Origin: Scilla litardierei
Taxonomy: Eukaryota; Streptophyta; Magnoliopsida; Asparagales; Asparagaceae
Length of the DNA: 64,000 bases
Assembly (NCBI GenBank): GCA_030789695.1
Contig: CM061138.1
Location: forward strand, 179,777,051-179,841,050
Direction: 5' to 3'
Numbering within the stretch: the stretch's first letter is position 1; each line of letters begins with the position of its first letter. Both the position numbers and the translations under genes were made by a program. The notes beneath the pieces are model-generated. The model made no database searches. It was not told the DNA's origin and worked only from the letters and a program-made list of their open reading frames with translations. This document shows, piece after piece, positions 1 to 9,895 of the stretch.

Positions 1-158
1 GAATCTTTGGTAATGGCCGGCTAGTCCCAAGAAGGTCCGAATCTCGGTCACTGACTGAGGAACTGGCCAGTTTTGAACAGTAGCAACCTTTTCTAGATCC
101 ACAGAAATCCCTTTTTCACACCACGTGGCCTAGGAAAGCTATCTTGTTCTGTCAAAAT

Positions 159-632
159 TCACATTTGCTGAATTTGGTAAACAACTAGTGTCGCCTCAGT
201 CTCTAGTACCTTTCTTAAATGTTCAGCATGCTCATAAGCATTCTTTGAATACATTAGGATGTTGTCGATGTAGACCACTACAAACTTGTCCAGATATTCG
301 TATAATACCTGGTTCATAAGGCTCATGAATATTGCTGGTGCATTATTTACACTAATTGACATCACCAAATATTTGTGTCCATACTTGGTTCACTTGGTTC
401 TGAAAGCAGTCTTATGGACATCCTCCTTGACCTTCACCTGGTGGTATACAGTCTTCCAATCCAAGTTCAAGAAGACGCTTGATTCTCCGATTTGATCGAA
501 AATGTCATTAATGCGGAAAAGAGGATATTTGTTATTCACCGTCATCTTGTTCAGCTCTTTGTAGTCGATGCACATATGCCTGGATATATCATTCTTCACC
601 AATAACACGGAGTACCCTAAGATGTCATCCAT
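159..632 (-). pseudogene. Reverse transcriptase fragment, gypsy type
   Basis: Two reading-frame pieces (632-390 and 368-159) cover the fingers/palm of a Ty3/gypsy RT. Visible motifs are CIDYKELNK, KYPLFRINDIFDQ, then [12 protein letters not shown] and [14 protein letters not shown]. The catalytic box that normally reads YIDD or FIDD reads YIDN here, so the second catalytic aspartate is lost. The frame breaks between the two pieces. The fragment is non-functional and its similarity is to Del/Tekay elements. Confidence 0.85.
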
Positions 633-670
633 CCCTTCTGCAATAAGTCATCCAACTGAGCCCAAAGTTC

Positions 671-1072
671 TTATAGCTCAAGTTGTCTCATACGATAAGG
701 TGCCTTGGATATCGGCTGGGTGCCTGACATCAGTTCAATAGAAAACTTAAGGGTGCGATCCAGAGTCAACCATGTGAGATCGTCTGGAAACACGTCCATG
801 AATTCTCGAACAACTTCAGGTCTCTCTAGCTCATCTTCCATTGCAGTCATCACTGCCTCTGTGGGTCTGGCTATGAACTTTACTGGTTTTGAGTATCTGC
901 TTTCGCTGATGAACCCGAACTTTGGATATTCGAGCATTTCGAACACTATCATCCTGTGATGACAGTCAATGGTGGCGTGAAATATCCCCAACCAATCCAT
1001 TCCAAAGACAACATCGTAATTCGGCATCTTGATCACCATGAAGTTTGCAAACAGTTCCCATTCACAGATCAC
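671..1072 (-). pseudogene. Retrotransposon protease C-terminus and RT linker
   Basis: The reading frame has the end of a gypsy aspartic-protease domain (MPNYDVVFGMDWLG, where chromoviruses have a D-x-x-L/F-G-M-D-W-L motif). A linker to RT follows, with EFMDVFPDDL, FSIELMSGTQPISKAPYRM. This matches the usual order in Del/Tekay polyproteins. The active-site DSG triplet is not in this piece. The fragment lies directly upstream, in element orientation, of the RT remnant at 632-159. Confidence 0.8.
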
Positions 1073-1438
1073 TACATGACAGTGAAAATACCCCTAGTCG
1101 TCTTTACCACGCCACTGTTCGTGTTGATATTCCAGTAGGAAGTGTAGGAAGTCAGAGGTTCAACAGGTACGGCATGTGGCATGGGTGCTAACAAATCGAC
1201 TTGCCAGGAAGCAGTGAGAGGCTCCAGAATCGAACATGGTTTAGCGCAGGTCTACCAGCTAGTAGTACGACACCTAATATCATAGATACTAGCAGCCATT
1301 AGCATACGAAAATATAATGCTGGTAGCAATAAAATTATACATGTGATCACTTGACCGGTAGCTTCGGCCTCTTCCGCTATCATTGTAAAAGCCTGGCGTC
1401 GCGGGGTGGTGCTTGTGGTCTTGCCTGTTGGAAGACCT

Positions 1439-2566
1439 TCAGATGGGGAGGAAGCAGAGTTGACGCAGAGCGTTTCCTGCTAGAATATGAGCAGTAGCTG
1501 GAGCAGTAGGGGATGGTGCTGTGTTTTGTTGTCCCCTCTGAGGACAATCTCTGGTGCTACGCTCCTTTGATTCGCAAATCAGGCAAATGTTAAGGAGCAG
1601 TTTGCACTTTGATTGGATTAGCCCAAGCTTACCATAGTAGTGACATATTGGACGTTGCTGCTGCTGATGCAACGGCCTCTTGAATTGGGTCTGTTGTATT
1701 GGTCAGTGCATCTGGTAGATAAGAACTGGTGGTCGTCGGTTTGGTCATGCGGTGGCTGCTGGAGGTGGTGGTGGTCGCCTCGGAGGAACATCCGAGAGTC
1801 GCTTTCGCTCGGCCTTCCTCTGAGCATACTCATACTCATGAGTTGCGGATAGTATTGATGCATGAGTGTATAGGTTCAACCCAATCAGCTTCTCCCATAT
1901 CTTGATGTTCAGGCCCTGCCAGAAGCGTCTGGCTGAGTCAGGGGAGTGGACGTCATCTCCTTAGCGAACATGTTGATTATAGAAAATTCGACGTCATATT
2001 CATCAACTAACTTGGTGCTCTGCTTCAAATTTGTAAATTGCGACTGTAGCTCCATTTGCTCCTCTGGCGAGAAAAATTGAGTATTGAAAACTCCTTGAAT
2101 GTGTCCCAAGCAATTGGTCGTTGCAGGCGAACTTCCTCTGAGTCCCACCAGACTATGGCCACATTGGTCAGTTGTAATTTTGTCATGGTTACCCATGAGT
2201 TATCCAGGGTTCGTGCTGCTTTCAAATCATCTTTAGTGCATCGCAGCCATTCCTATGCTTTCAGATGTTCCTCTCGTTCGTTGATAGGCTTTTGGAGTAG
2301 TGCCCGAAATTGCTGAATTCATACATCATTCCTAGGCGTCCTTTGTATAGAGCCTGGACGAGTTCCCGCAAAGCGGCGTCCGATATCGGGTGTACCGTTG
2401 GGTTTAACCTGGAGTCGGTCCTAGTGTTGTTACTAGTCCTAGATTCTCCAGCTTCGTCCTGGTTTATTGTCGGGCATTGTCCATTCGTCATAGTCGAGAC
2501 GTTCACTGCTGTGTCTGCGACAATAGTAAACTTGCATTCACCTGCGTTCATATAGTTTGCCACCAC
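1439..2566 (-). pseudogene. Gypsy gag remnant with degenerate zinc knuckle
   Basis: Minus-strand frames 2566-2261, 2225-2025, 2196-1909, 1863-1618 and 1672-1439 overlap and shift. One piece has CHYYGKLGLIQSKC, a CCHC-like knuckle in which the histidine is replaced. Another has FKEFSILNFSRQ and AIVWWDSEE, which resemble the retrotransposon gag core (W-W and F-x-x-x-F patterns). No continuous reading frame remains. The call rests on position upstream of protease/RT and on these short motifs. Confidence 0.6.
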
Positions 2567-2570
2567 AAAA

Positions 2571-3104
2571 ACATGTCCCTCTGCATTCCATTGTTTTCAC
2601 ATGTGATGCAAGTTTTGCTGTTTATTAGTGAAAACAATATAGGCCATGAGCAGAGATGTACCAAGATGGTCGTTGAAATTTTTTATTACTACATGACAAT
2701 TACAAAGTTTGATACAGTACACATGCAGACAAAGAAAAGTGCATGAGAGATGCACTCACAATCTCACAATCAAAAATCTTCATCCTGCATAACAAACTTA
2801 GAATCCTCAAGGACCAATGTCTCCTCGTATTTCTGATTAATATCTGTCGGTGCAACAAAAATGAAGAGCCGTCTGGTTAAATTATTTTACAATGATTCTA
2901 GAATTTGGAATTAAAACAATATACATGAGCATGACTGAAAGTACAGCATGAATTGGGAATATATAACTAAAGACTGGCATGCAAATGCGATTTACAGTTT
3001 AGAGTTATGCTATCAATATTCTAACAGTTATACCAATTCTAGGTTGTGACTCATATTGGAGAGTATTCTAAGTAATCAAGAGACAATCTTGTGCCATAGG
3101 CGCG
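2571..3104. other. No gene recognised
   Basis: AT-rich sequence between the decayed gypsy fragment and the composite LTR element. No ORF of note, LTR ends or RNA gene seen. Confidence 0.6.
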
Positions 3105-3397
3105 TGATGCGAACCTAGATCTGAATATAGAAGATTAAGACTACATATAAAAGCTACTCGTTAATTTAACGACTAGGAATGAAAGAGACAATTAACTAAA
3201 GCTTAATCTAAAGAAATAGGAAATCCTAATACACGAGATCTAAGGAATAATAAGAAATATAAATTTTCTTCAACAATTTTCGCATCCCAAGAACTAGGGC
3301 CGGCTGGCCTCTTATAACCACGACAGTAGTGTGTAAAGTAATTCTCTGCCAACTTATTGTGTGCATAGCAATTTCCCTCCAATTACTGGCCGCATCA
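3105..3397 (-). repeat. LTR (left, 3' LTR of the small minus-strand element)
   Basis: This 293-bp repeat begins TGATGCGAACC and ends GGCCGCATCA, and is nearly identical to 4568-4860. In element orientation the U3 end faces right. The purine-rich strand just inside (about 3398-3415, reading TTTTAGGGGCGGAGTAG on the minus strand) is the polypurine tract. A TATA-like TTATAAGAGG lies on the minus strand near 3315. Confidence 0.9.
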
Positions 3398-4544
3398 CTA
3401 CTCCGCCCCTAAAAATCCACCTTGTCCTCATGGTGGTGCACGATGTCCGTGGGCCATCCGTTCCACCAGGTCCATTGCAAGCCTCCTCCCGGGTCAAATG
3501 GATGAGAGTGGTCCCCACCGCTTTCAACGAAGTCCGGAAAAGTATCGTCGGGCTAAGGCGGGATCCAAAAAGCGTCGTCGGGCCCCCACAAATACTTAGG
3601 ATGGTCGTCGTCATCGTTGCACTGTTGGTATCCTTCTGGGCGGGGCCCCCGCGGGCCCGGAAACGCTCGGAAAAGTCTGTCGGGCGTCCTGGAAGGTCGG
3701 TGGGCCCCCCAGGGGTCCGTCGGACCTCGGGACCCCCCTCTGGGGTCGGCCGAGGCTCCCCAGGCCGTCGCCGGGGGCGGTCGGCCCTGAAATTGGGCCG
3801 GCGGCCCCCAGGCGGCGGCGCCTGGGCCCGCCGAAGCCGCAGGGGGGCGGCAGGTGCGGCCGCCCCTCCCAGGGGCCTGGCGGCCCCCCCGTCGCCCCTC
3901 TGGGGGTTCGCCTGCCCCCCGAGGGATCCCTGGGGGGTCGGCGGCCACCCAGGGGGCTGCCGGGGTGCCGGAGACCCCCCTCCGGCACCTTTGTCCTCGC
4001 GGCGTGGCGGCGCGTGGTTTTGGTGAGTCCCCCACACGTTGTCTCCTTGATCAAAGCCTCCGTCTTCTTCTAGATTCGGATCATCTTTAAAAGAAACCGT
4101 CTTTTTCGAATCTGAATCTGGAATTTTCAGATCTGGATCTGAAATTTCCAGTCCTGGATCTGAAAATTCTAGATCTGGATCTGCTACTTCCAGATCTGGA
4201 TCTGATAATTCCAGATCTGGATCTGATAACTTCAGATCTGGCTCCGGATCTGGTGGATCTACGCCTGAAAGCTCCAGATCTGGCTCCGGATCTGGTGGAT
4301 CTACGTCTGAAAGCTCTAGATCTGGCTCCGGATCTGGTAGATCTGGACTTAGAATCTTCAGATCTAGCCCCGGGTCTTTATTTGTTGTCAAAATCGGCTC
4401 CTTTTTGCTTGGATCCATCTTTAAGTTGAGTTTCATGAATAACGCCGCTATTGCCTCTGCTATCGCCGCCAATTTTGTTTCAGTTTTCACCTGATTCTCC
4501 CTTATCTCCTCTCTGATCCATCCCATAGATCTGATGCTCGCCAT
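3354..4544 (-). CDS. Gag-like protein with acidic repeats and Pro/Gly/Arg-rich island
   Basis: A 396-codon ORF starts 10 bp after the primer-binding site and ends inside the LTR. Residues 1-45 look like a short helical gag start (MASIRSMGWIREEIRENQVK). Residues about 55-145 are acidic tandem repeats of the type DPDLELSDP, encoded by AGATCTGGATCTG units. Residues about 180-310 are an extremely GC-rich Pro/Gly/Arg/Ala segment open in several frames. No protease, RT or integrase is present. Similar gag-like sequence lies at 5310-6040 and 6364-6950. It may be expressed as a capsid-like protein of a non-autonomous element, or it may be merely open by composition. Confidence 0.55.
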   Translation of the reverse strand: MASIRSMGWIREEIRENQVKTETKLAAIAEAIAALFMKLNLKMDPSKKEPILTTNKDPGLDLKILSPDLPDPEPDLELSDVDPPDPEPDLELSGVDPPDPEPDLKLSDPDLELSDPDLEVADPDLEFSDPGLEISDPDLKIPDSDSKKTVSFKDDPNLEEDGGFDQGDNVWGTHQNHAPPRREDKGAGGGSPAPRQPPGWPPTPQGSLGGQANPQRGDGGAARPLGGAAAPAAPLRLRRAQAPPPGGRRPNFRADRPRRRPGEPRPTPEGGPEVRRTPGGPTDLPGRPTDFSERFRARGGPAQKDTNSATMTTTILSICGGPTTLFGSRLSPTILFRTSLKAVGTTLIHLTREEACNGPGGTDGPRTSCTTMRTRWIFRGGVVMRPVIGGKLLCTQ

Positions 4545-4553
4545 GGATCAACT

Positions 4554-4565
4554 GCTCTGATACCA
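4554..4565 (-). promoter_or_regulatory. Primer-binding site, initiator Met-tRNA type
   Basis: The minus strand reads TGGTATCAGAGC two bases inside the LTR at 4568-4860, which is the standard plant tRNA-iMet primer site. Confidence 0.9.
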
Positions 4566-4567
4566 TT

Positions 4568-4860
4568 TGATGCGAACCTAGATCTGAATATAGAAGATTA
4601 AGACTACATATAAAAGCTACTCGTTAATTTAACGACTAGGAATGAAAGAGACAATTAACTAAAGCTTAATATAAAGAAATAGGAAATCCTAATACACGAG
4701 ATCTAAGGAATAATAAGAAATATAAATTTTCTTCAACAATTTTCGCATCCCAAGAATTAGGGCCGGCTGGCCTCTTATAACCACGACAGTAGTGTGTAAA
4801 GTAATTCTCTGCCAACTTATTGTGTGCATAGCAATTTCCCTCCAATTACTAGCCGCATCA
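4568..4860 (-). repeat. LTR (5' LTR of the small minus-strand element)
   Basis: This 293-bp copy of 3105-3397 shows only a few base differences in the parts compared. It is adjacent to the primer site at 4554-4565. No simple target duplication pairs it with 3105-3397. Confidence 0.9.
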
Positions 4861-5300
4861 CTTTTGTAAGAGGCCCGTACCATATAAGGCCTCCAACTAG
4901 CCCATTTGCTAGAGATCCAGCCCATACTAGTCCTCTAACAATAGCCTTGCTATGGTTCCAGCCCATACTAGGCCCATAACACTGGGCTCACACCCCATTT
5001 CTTAAGTATTATTGAGCATCCAACCCAAAACCAATTGGTATTAGGTGGAGAGGCCCATTCATACTTAAACTAATTCTTTTTCTTTTTCTTATCCGATGTG
5101 GGACTATGGGATCTTCACATACCACCACGCTTCCGACAACCGCCGTCCACGGCGGCCCACTCTGGGGTGCCCACTCTAAGTGGCCTACTCTGGCCCTTGC
5201 CAGGTCGCCCCTTCTTAGGTCGCACCTTCCCCAGGTCGCCCCTTCCGTCAGGTGGGTCGTAGGCATGGGGCTAGCTCTGATACCATTTTCAGATCACTGA
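4861..5300 (-). repeat. Fragment of a different LTR element with primer site
   Basis: A minus-strand primer site TGGTATCAGAGC is at 5274-5285, followed in minus orientation by sequence containing GATCCCATAGTCCCACATCGG, a motif common near plant LTR element ends. No LTR pair was found in the window. This 440-bp piece is unlike the surrounding family and may be a captured or inserted fragment. Confidence 0.4.
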
Positions 5301-5309
5301 TACCATTTT

Positions 5310-6040
5310 CATGATTAGAGGAAAGTGATGCAGATCTGAAGCCGGAGGCTGTCAGCGATCCAGATCTGAAATTATCAGATCCAGAACTGAAAATTTCAGT
5401 TCCAGAACTGAAAATTCCAGATTCAGATCCGAAAAAAACGGTTTCTTTTGAAGATGATCCGGATCTAGAAGAAGACGGAGGCTTTGAGCAAGAGGACAAG
5501 GTTTGGGGGACTCGCAAGGACCAAGCGCCGCCGCGCTACAGCGAACCAGGCGTCGGAGTGGGTTTTCCGCCCCTTCGGCAGCCCGCTGGATGGCCGCCGG
5601 GCCCCCAGGAGGCTTTGGGGGGCCCGGCGAACCCGCACAGAGGCGGGGCGGGGCCGCCAGGCCCCTAGGAGGGGCGGCCGGGCCTGCCGCCCCTCCCTGC
5701 GCCTGCGGCAGGCCCCGACGGCATCGCCTGGGGGCCGCCGGCCCATTTTCAGGGCCGGCCGACCCCGGCGGTGCCTTGGGGGGCCTCGGCCGACCCCAGG
5801 GGAGTGCCCCGAGGCCCCGTCGACCCTTGGGGGCCCCCGACTTCCCAGGACGCCCGTCAGACTTCTTTGAGGGTTTCCAAGCCCCCGGGGGCCCCGCCCG
5901 AGGACCGAGGAGCACAATTTGGGGGTTTTCAGTCTTTCGGGGGACCCAGCGGAGGAATTCAGCAGTGCAACGATGACGACGACCATCCTAAGTGTTTGTG
6001 GAGGCCCCACGACGTTTTTTGGATCCCGACGATATTTTAG
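5310..6040 (+). pseudogene. Plus-strand gag-like copy with GC-rich island
   Basis: The plus strand encodes the same type of acidic repeat (DPDLKLSDPELKIS) and the motif KTVSFEDDPDLEEDGGFEQ, matching the minus-strand ORF at 3354-4544. A Pro/Gly/Arg-rich island at about 5560-5910 and the shared tail around 5965-6040 follow. It lacks a start codon and is truncated on the left. It runs directly into the plus-strand LTR at 6041, without the last part seen in the minus-strand copy. Confidence 0.65.
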
Positions 6041-6340
6041 TGATGCGGCTGGAAATAAAAAGCTGGGGGCATTTTGGTAAATGAACAAATAGGTGTGTTT
6101 TGTCTATTTAAGGGGGGTGAGTCGGCCCTAATGGGACATGCGAAAATTGTGAGAGAAATTCATTTTTTAGATTATTCCTTAGATAATTTGTATTATAGGG
6201 CTTTTCATATTCTCTTAGATTAATCTCTTGATAATTGTTTCGTCGATTCGTAGTCGTTAATTAGTGAGTAGCTTATTTTGTAGTATTAATCTTTTAATTT
6301 TAGATCTGAACTTTCCAGATCTAGATCCAGAATCGAATCA
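6041..6340 (+). repeat. LTR, plus orientation, diverged subfamily
   Basis: The 300-bp segment starts TGATGCGGCTGG and ends CCAGAATCGAATCA, followed by a primer site at 6343-6354. It shares blocks with the minus-strand LTRs (GCGAAAATTGT, GTCGTTAATTAG, GAGTAGCTT) but its U3 is different. A TATA-like CTATTTAAGG lies near 6103. Confidence 0.8.
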
Positions 6341-6342
6341 AT

Positions 6343-6354
6343 TGGTATCAGAGC
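6343..6354 (+). promoter_or_regulatory. Primer-binding site, initiator Met-tRNA type
   Basis: TGGTATCAGAGC, two bases downstream of the plus-strand LTR end. Confidence 0.9.
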
Positions 6355-6363
6355 AGTTGATCC

Positions 6364-6956
6364 ATGGCGAGCATCAGATCTATGGGATGGATCAGAGAGG
6401 AGATAAGGGAGAATCAGGTGAAAACTGAAACAAAATTGACGGCGTTAGCAGATGCAATAGCGGCGTTATACATGAAACTCAACTTAAAGATGGATCCAAG
6501 CAAAAAAAGCCGCTTTTGACAACAAATAAAGATTCAGGGCTAGATCTGAAGATTCTGAGTCCAGATCTACCAGATCCGGAGCCAGATCTAGAGCTTTCAG
6601 ACATAGATCCACCAGATCCGGAGCCAGATCTGGAGCTTTCAGGCGTAGATCCATCAGATCCGGAGTTAGATCTGAAGTTATCAGATCCAGTTCTGGAATT
6701 ATCAGATCCAGATCTGGAATTTTCAGATCTGGATCCGATAGAGACAGAGGAAAGTGATGCAGATCTGAAGCCGGAGGCTGTCGGCGATCCAGATCTGAAA
6801 TTATCAGATCCAGATCTGAAAATTTCAGATCCAGAACTGAAAATTCCAGATCTAGATCCAGAATCGCATCAATTGGTATCAGAGCAGTTGATCCATGGCG
6901 AGCATCAGATTTATGGGATGGATCAGAGAGGAGATAAGGGAGAATCAGTGCTCTGA
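6364..6956 (+). pseudogene. Gag-like start and acidic repeats, frameshifted
   Basis: The start codon at 6364 gives the same MASIRSMGWIREEIREN beginning as the minus-strand gag. A small deletion in the A-rich stretch near 6502-6515 shifts the frame, and the acidic DPDLELS repeats continue in another frame (6516-6956). At 6846-6950 a second copy of LTR end, primer site (6874-6885) and gag start is fused to the repeats. The piece ends against the inverted primer site at 6950-6961. Confidence 0.7.
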
Positions 6957-6961
6957 TACCA
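6950..6961 (-). promoter_or_regulatory. Primer-binding site facing left
   Basis: The minus strand reads TGGTATCAGAGC, two bases inside the LTR 6964-7279. It directly abuts plus-strand gag start sequence, giving a head-to-head junction. Confidence 0.85.
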
Positions 6962-6963
6962 AT

Positions 6964-7279
6964 TGATACGTTTTGCTAGGGTTTGGATGATAAAAAGGGG
7001 ATTTTTATTGGAAATTCAGATCTCTAATTAAAAGGGAATCTTACTACAATTCAACTACTCGCTAACTAACGACTAGAAAACAATTATTAACCTAGGGGGA
7101 AAAGCCAAAATCCTAATACAATTAATCTAAGGGAATACAATAGATAACTCTCACAAATTTTTCGCATCCCAAGAACTAGGGCCGGCCGGCCTCTTATAAC
7201 CACGACAGTAGTGTGTAAAGTAATTCTCTGCCAACTTATTGTGTGCATAGCAATTTCCCTCCAATTACTAGCCGCATCA
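6964..7279 (-). repeat. LTR, minus orientation, mosaic copy
   Basis: The outer half (about 7150-7279) is almost identical to the LTRs at 3105-3397 and 4568-4860. The inner half (about 6964-7150) is clearly diverged and resembles the R/U5 part of the plus LTR 6041-6340. It ends GCCGCATCA followed by GCGCG. Confidence 0.85.
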
Positions 7280-8690
7280 GCGCGCTCACCTGGGTTGAGC
7301 CATAAATAGAAACATGAGGAGCTTTGAGTCCAAAGCAGAGACAAACTGGAAAATTATGTTCGACAATACTAGTAGGGTCACATCGGATGCATGATAAGAC
7401 TATGTTGGAATACCTGATGCGGTCTTGTAATCAAAAGTATGGCTTAGTTGCTCATGCACTCTTCCTGATATGAGTTATCCCAAAAACCAGTGAGTCTGAA
7501 GTGTCAATTGTTGTTTAAGGTGTATAGCTCTCAGTGTGAAGTAGTGTTATTCAAGAGATGTTTTAAGGTGTCAGATGTTTTAAGGTGTCAGTGTTTGTTT
7601 AATCAAGCATGCAATCATGAGACAAGGTCTTTAAATAAGTCCATGGGGCACATCAATTAAAATGATCGGTGTGCTTTGAGGTATGTTGGTTCATGTTCAT
7701 GATACTAGCTGTTTCAAGCGTCATTATGCCAACAGGCCTAATAAGATGACACGTGTATGGTGACACCAATAACCAACAAGTCTAACATGTCATGCATGTG
7801 AATAGTAACAGTTTGTTTCAAGATCAGGCTTCATCATAGTGCATCCAATCATTCACCATATCTTCATGTCATGAGATTTTTAGTTTTATCATGCAGGCAT
7901 CAGGTGATAACGATATAAAAATGGGGAGACAACTGTATTGATATCAGATAAGTCTCATCATCGATCGTATACGTGTCTAATCCATGTGTTCATGCTTTTT
8001 ATGCCACCAGCCAACATTATTTGTCAAAGATGATTTCAAAATAATATAATCATGAAATTAAACCAAGCATAAATCCGATGTCCAACCATCAATAGGGCAA
8101 AAGCTCTTAATTCCAACCAAAATGGCGCATGGCCTCAAATTGGGCAAAAGGCGCAGCCGCAACGGCAACGAGGGTCACTGCCAAGCCCCGAAAAATCCTA
8201 AAAACGTAGTTCAGAGGAAAAACACAAAATTTAAAGTCAAGATCTTGAATTAATGGGATTTACCACAATCGAGATTTGTTGGAAAAGCTCGTCAGAGCCA
8301 CGTCGCCAAATCGTCGAGCGTCTGGGCGTCTGCGTCTGCTTTGACGGAGGAATGAGCGATAATGAAGGCTCGAACCAATTTCCCGACCCAAAACTCTAAC
8401 GGAAAACCAAATGGAAAAATTTCCTTAAGAGGATAAAAATCAATTTTCGCATGAAAACTCACGAAGGGAGAGGGGTTAAATAGCACTTTCGTGGAGGTAG
8501 GAGGGAGAGGGGGGCCTTGGATTTGACGGCGTACAGTGGCGTGGGCGGAGAAGTTGCCAGTGGAATGAATGCGGGCGAAAGTTGGTAGTGGAAGAATTGG
8601 TGGGGAATAATTGTTGTGGGGACCTTTGGGGTTAAAGGGGAAGAGAAATTCCGGGTCGAGAGAGAGAGATGTGGGGGCAGCGTTGGGGGG
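7280..8690. other. No gene recognised
   Basis: Mostly AT-rich, non-coding-looking sequence. A minus-strand ORF at 8292-8777 is mainly translated low-complexity Ser/Leu repeat and was not accepted as a gene. Confidence 0.5.

Positions 8691-8694
<4 letters not shown>

Positions 8695-8733
<39 letters not shown>
8695..8733. repeat. (GA)n microsatellite
   Basis: Uninterrupted GA dinucleotides over about 39 bp. Confidence 0.95.
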
Positions 8734-8736
<3 letters not shown>

Positions 8737-8923
8737 TTGAGAGATTTTGACTGAGCACATGAGTGGAGGGGCATCACGTGTGGGTGCGTGTGTGAGGGAA
8801 ATATGAAGGGGGGAGAAAACGGGTGGGTCTCGGGGATGGGCTTGGGCTTGTGGGCTCGGGTTTAAAAGAAAGAGAAAAAAACGAAAGGGTGGGGGGGGGA
8901 GACAAGCTGGGTCGCAAGAGAAA

Positions 8924-9190
8924 ATGAAAAATAGGAAAATTTTGCAGAAAATTCCCAGTGAAAAATTGATGCCATTACAAAGCGTAATCTTTAATTCTCT
9001 TACTCAAGCTATTGGGCCCCTATGTAGTTTTCCCGATTCTGTTTTGCTTCAAGTCAGTTCCATTGTTTATGCTATTCACGGCGCTTTGAACTTCTTTGAA
9101 CCATTGACACAATTCCACATGGTCTCTATCTTTGAGAGAGACTTTCATGATGAAAAGATTTTGAACCCTCTATCGATTATTGGATTTTAG
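8924..9190 (+). CDS. Short uncharacterised ORF
   Basis: An 88-codon ORF with mixed amino-acid content (hydrophobic stretch around SVLLQVSSIVYAIHGALNFFE, then HMVSIFERDFHDEK). It was not recognised as any family. It has no obvious splice context or partner ORF. It may be a chance ORF, an organelle-derived insert or a gene fragment. Confidence 0.2.
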   Translation: MKNRKILQKIPSEKLMPLQSVIFNSLTQAIGPLCSFPDSVLLQVSSIVYAIHGALNFFEPLTQFHMVSIFERDFHDEKILNPLSIIGF

Positions 9191-9895
9191 ATCACAGTTA
9201 CTGTTGCACAATAACTTGATTTGATTCTTCTAAACTTTTGATAAAAATAGACGAAGCAAAGAAATTGGTTACTATAGTGGTACATAAAAGAATTGAAAGA
9301 AAACAAAATGAAGGATAAAGAAAGATCTTAACCAGAGATGGAAATTTTTTTAACCCTTAATCAGAGTGAAGAGAGAAGATAGCCTTAGCCTGCGAAAAGT
9401 TAAAATTGAGCTTAATATTTCATAAATAAACTTCCATGATAGAAATATGAAATTATGTACAAAAAACCCTTATTTACAGGGACTAAGCATGTGTCCCGAT
9501 TTGACTAAAATTCTAACTAAACTAGAACTCTCATAAGAAGAAAGTTCCAAATCAACTAGAATTTCAAATTACATAAAATATGAACAAAAACTCAAAATAG
9601 AAAATAATCTTAAATTCTAAGAATCATTGTCCTAATCAAACTAAATTTCTATCTAAACTAAAAGTCCTATCAAATTTCAAATACTATTAGATAACCCTAA
9701 GAAAGCTAAAAATCCTCAATCAATCTTCTGTTGCAGTCAGTTTTACGTCACATAAGTTTTTGTTGATGCTTTTTCCATGGTTACATTTGTTATACTGTGT
9801 TTACATCTGCATTTTCATCTGCTATCCTAATATCAGTAGAATTCAAGAGACGAATGAAATTTCTTTACCTGGAAATTGGGAGGTTGATAGGATCG
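9191..9895. other. No gene recognised
   Basis: AT-rich sequence with many short A-runs. No LTR ends or coding potential seen. Confidence 0.5.

Larger units (their letters stand above)
1..2570 (-). mobile_element. Decayed Ty3/gypsy (Del/Tekay-like chromovirus) fragment
   Basis: Minus-strand remnants follow the order gag, zinc knuckle, protease/RT linker, RT, reading from about 2570 down to 1. The RT linker and RT motifs resemble the Del/Tekay chromovirus lineage. All reading frames are interrupted by stops and frameshifts. The element runs off the left edge of the window, so integrase and the 3' LTR are not visible. No LTR was recognised on the right-hand (5') side. Confidence 0.8.
3105..7279 (-). 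mobile_element. Composite non-autonomous LTR retroelement cluster (gypsy-derived)
   Basis: Four related LTRs lie in this block: 3105-3397, 4568-4860 and 6964-7279 on the minus strand, and 6041-6340 on the plus strand. The outermost LTRs are flanked by the same 5 bp, GCGCG, at 3100-3104 and 7280-7284. The inner pair 3105-3397/4568-4860 makes a compact minus-strand element with its own primer site and polypurine tract. The right part contains plus-strand gag-like sequence abutting an inverted primer site and LTR. No RT or integrase is present. The cluster probably arose by nested insertion or template-switching. Confidence 0.75.

Noticed and set aside
3553..4090. Several overlapping ORFs on both strands in the GC-rich block
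   Set aside because: They result from scarcity of stop codons in extreme GC composition. Only the frame continuous with the gag start was kept.
8292..8777. 161-codon minus-strand ORF
   Set aside because: Its start is a translated GA microsatellite (Ser/Leu repeat) and the rest shows no recognisable domain.
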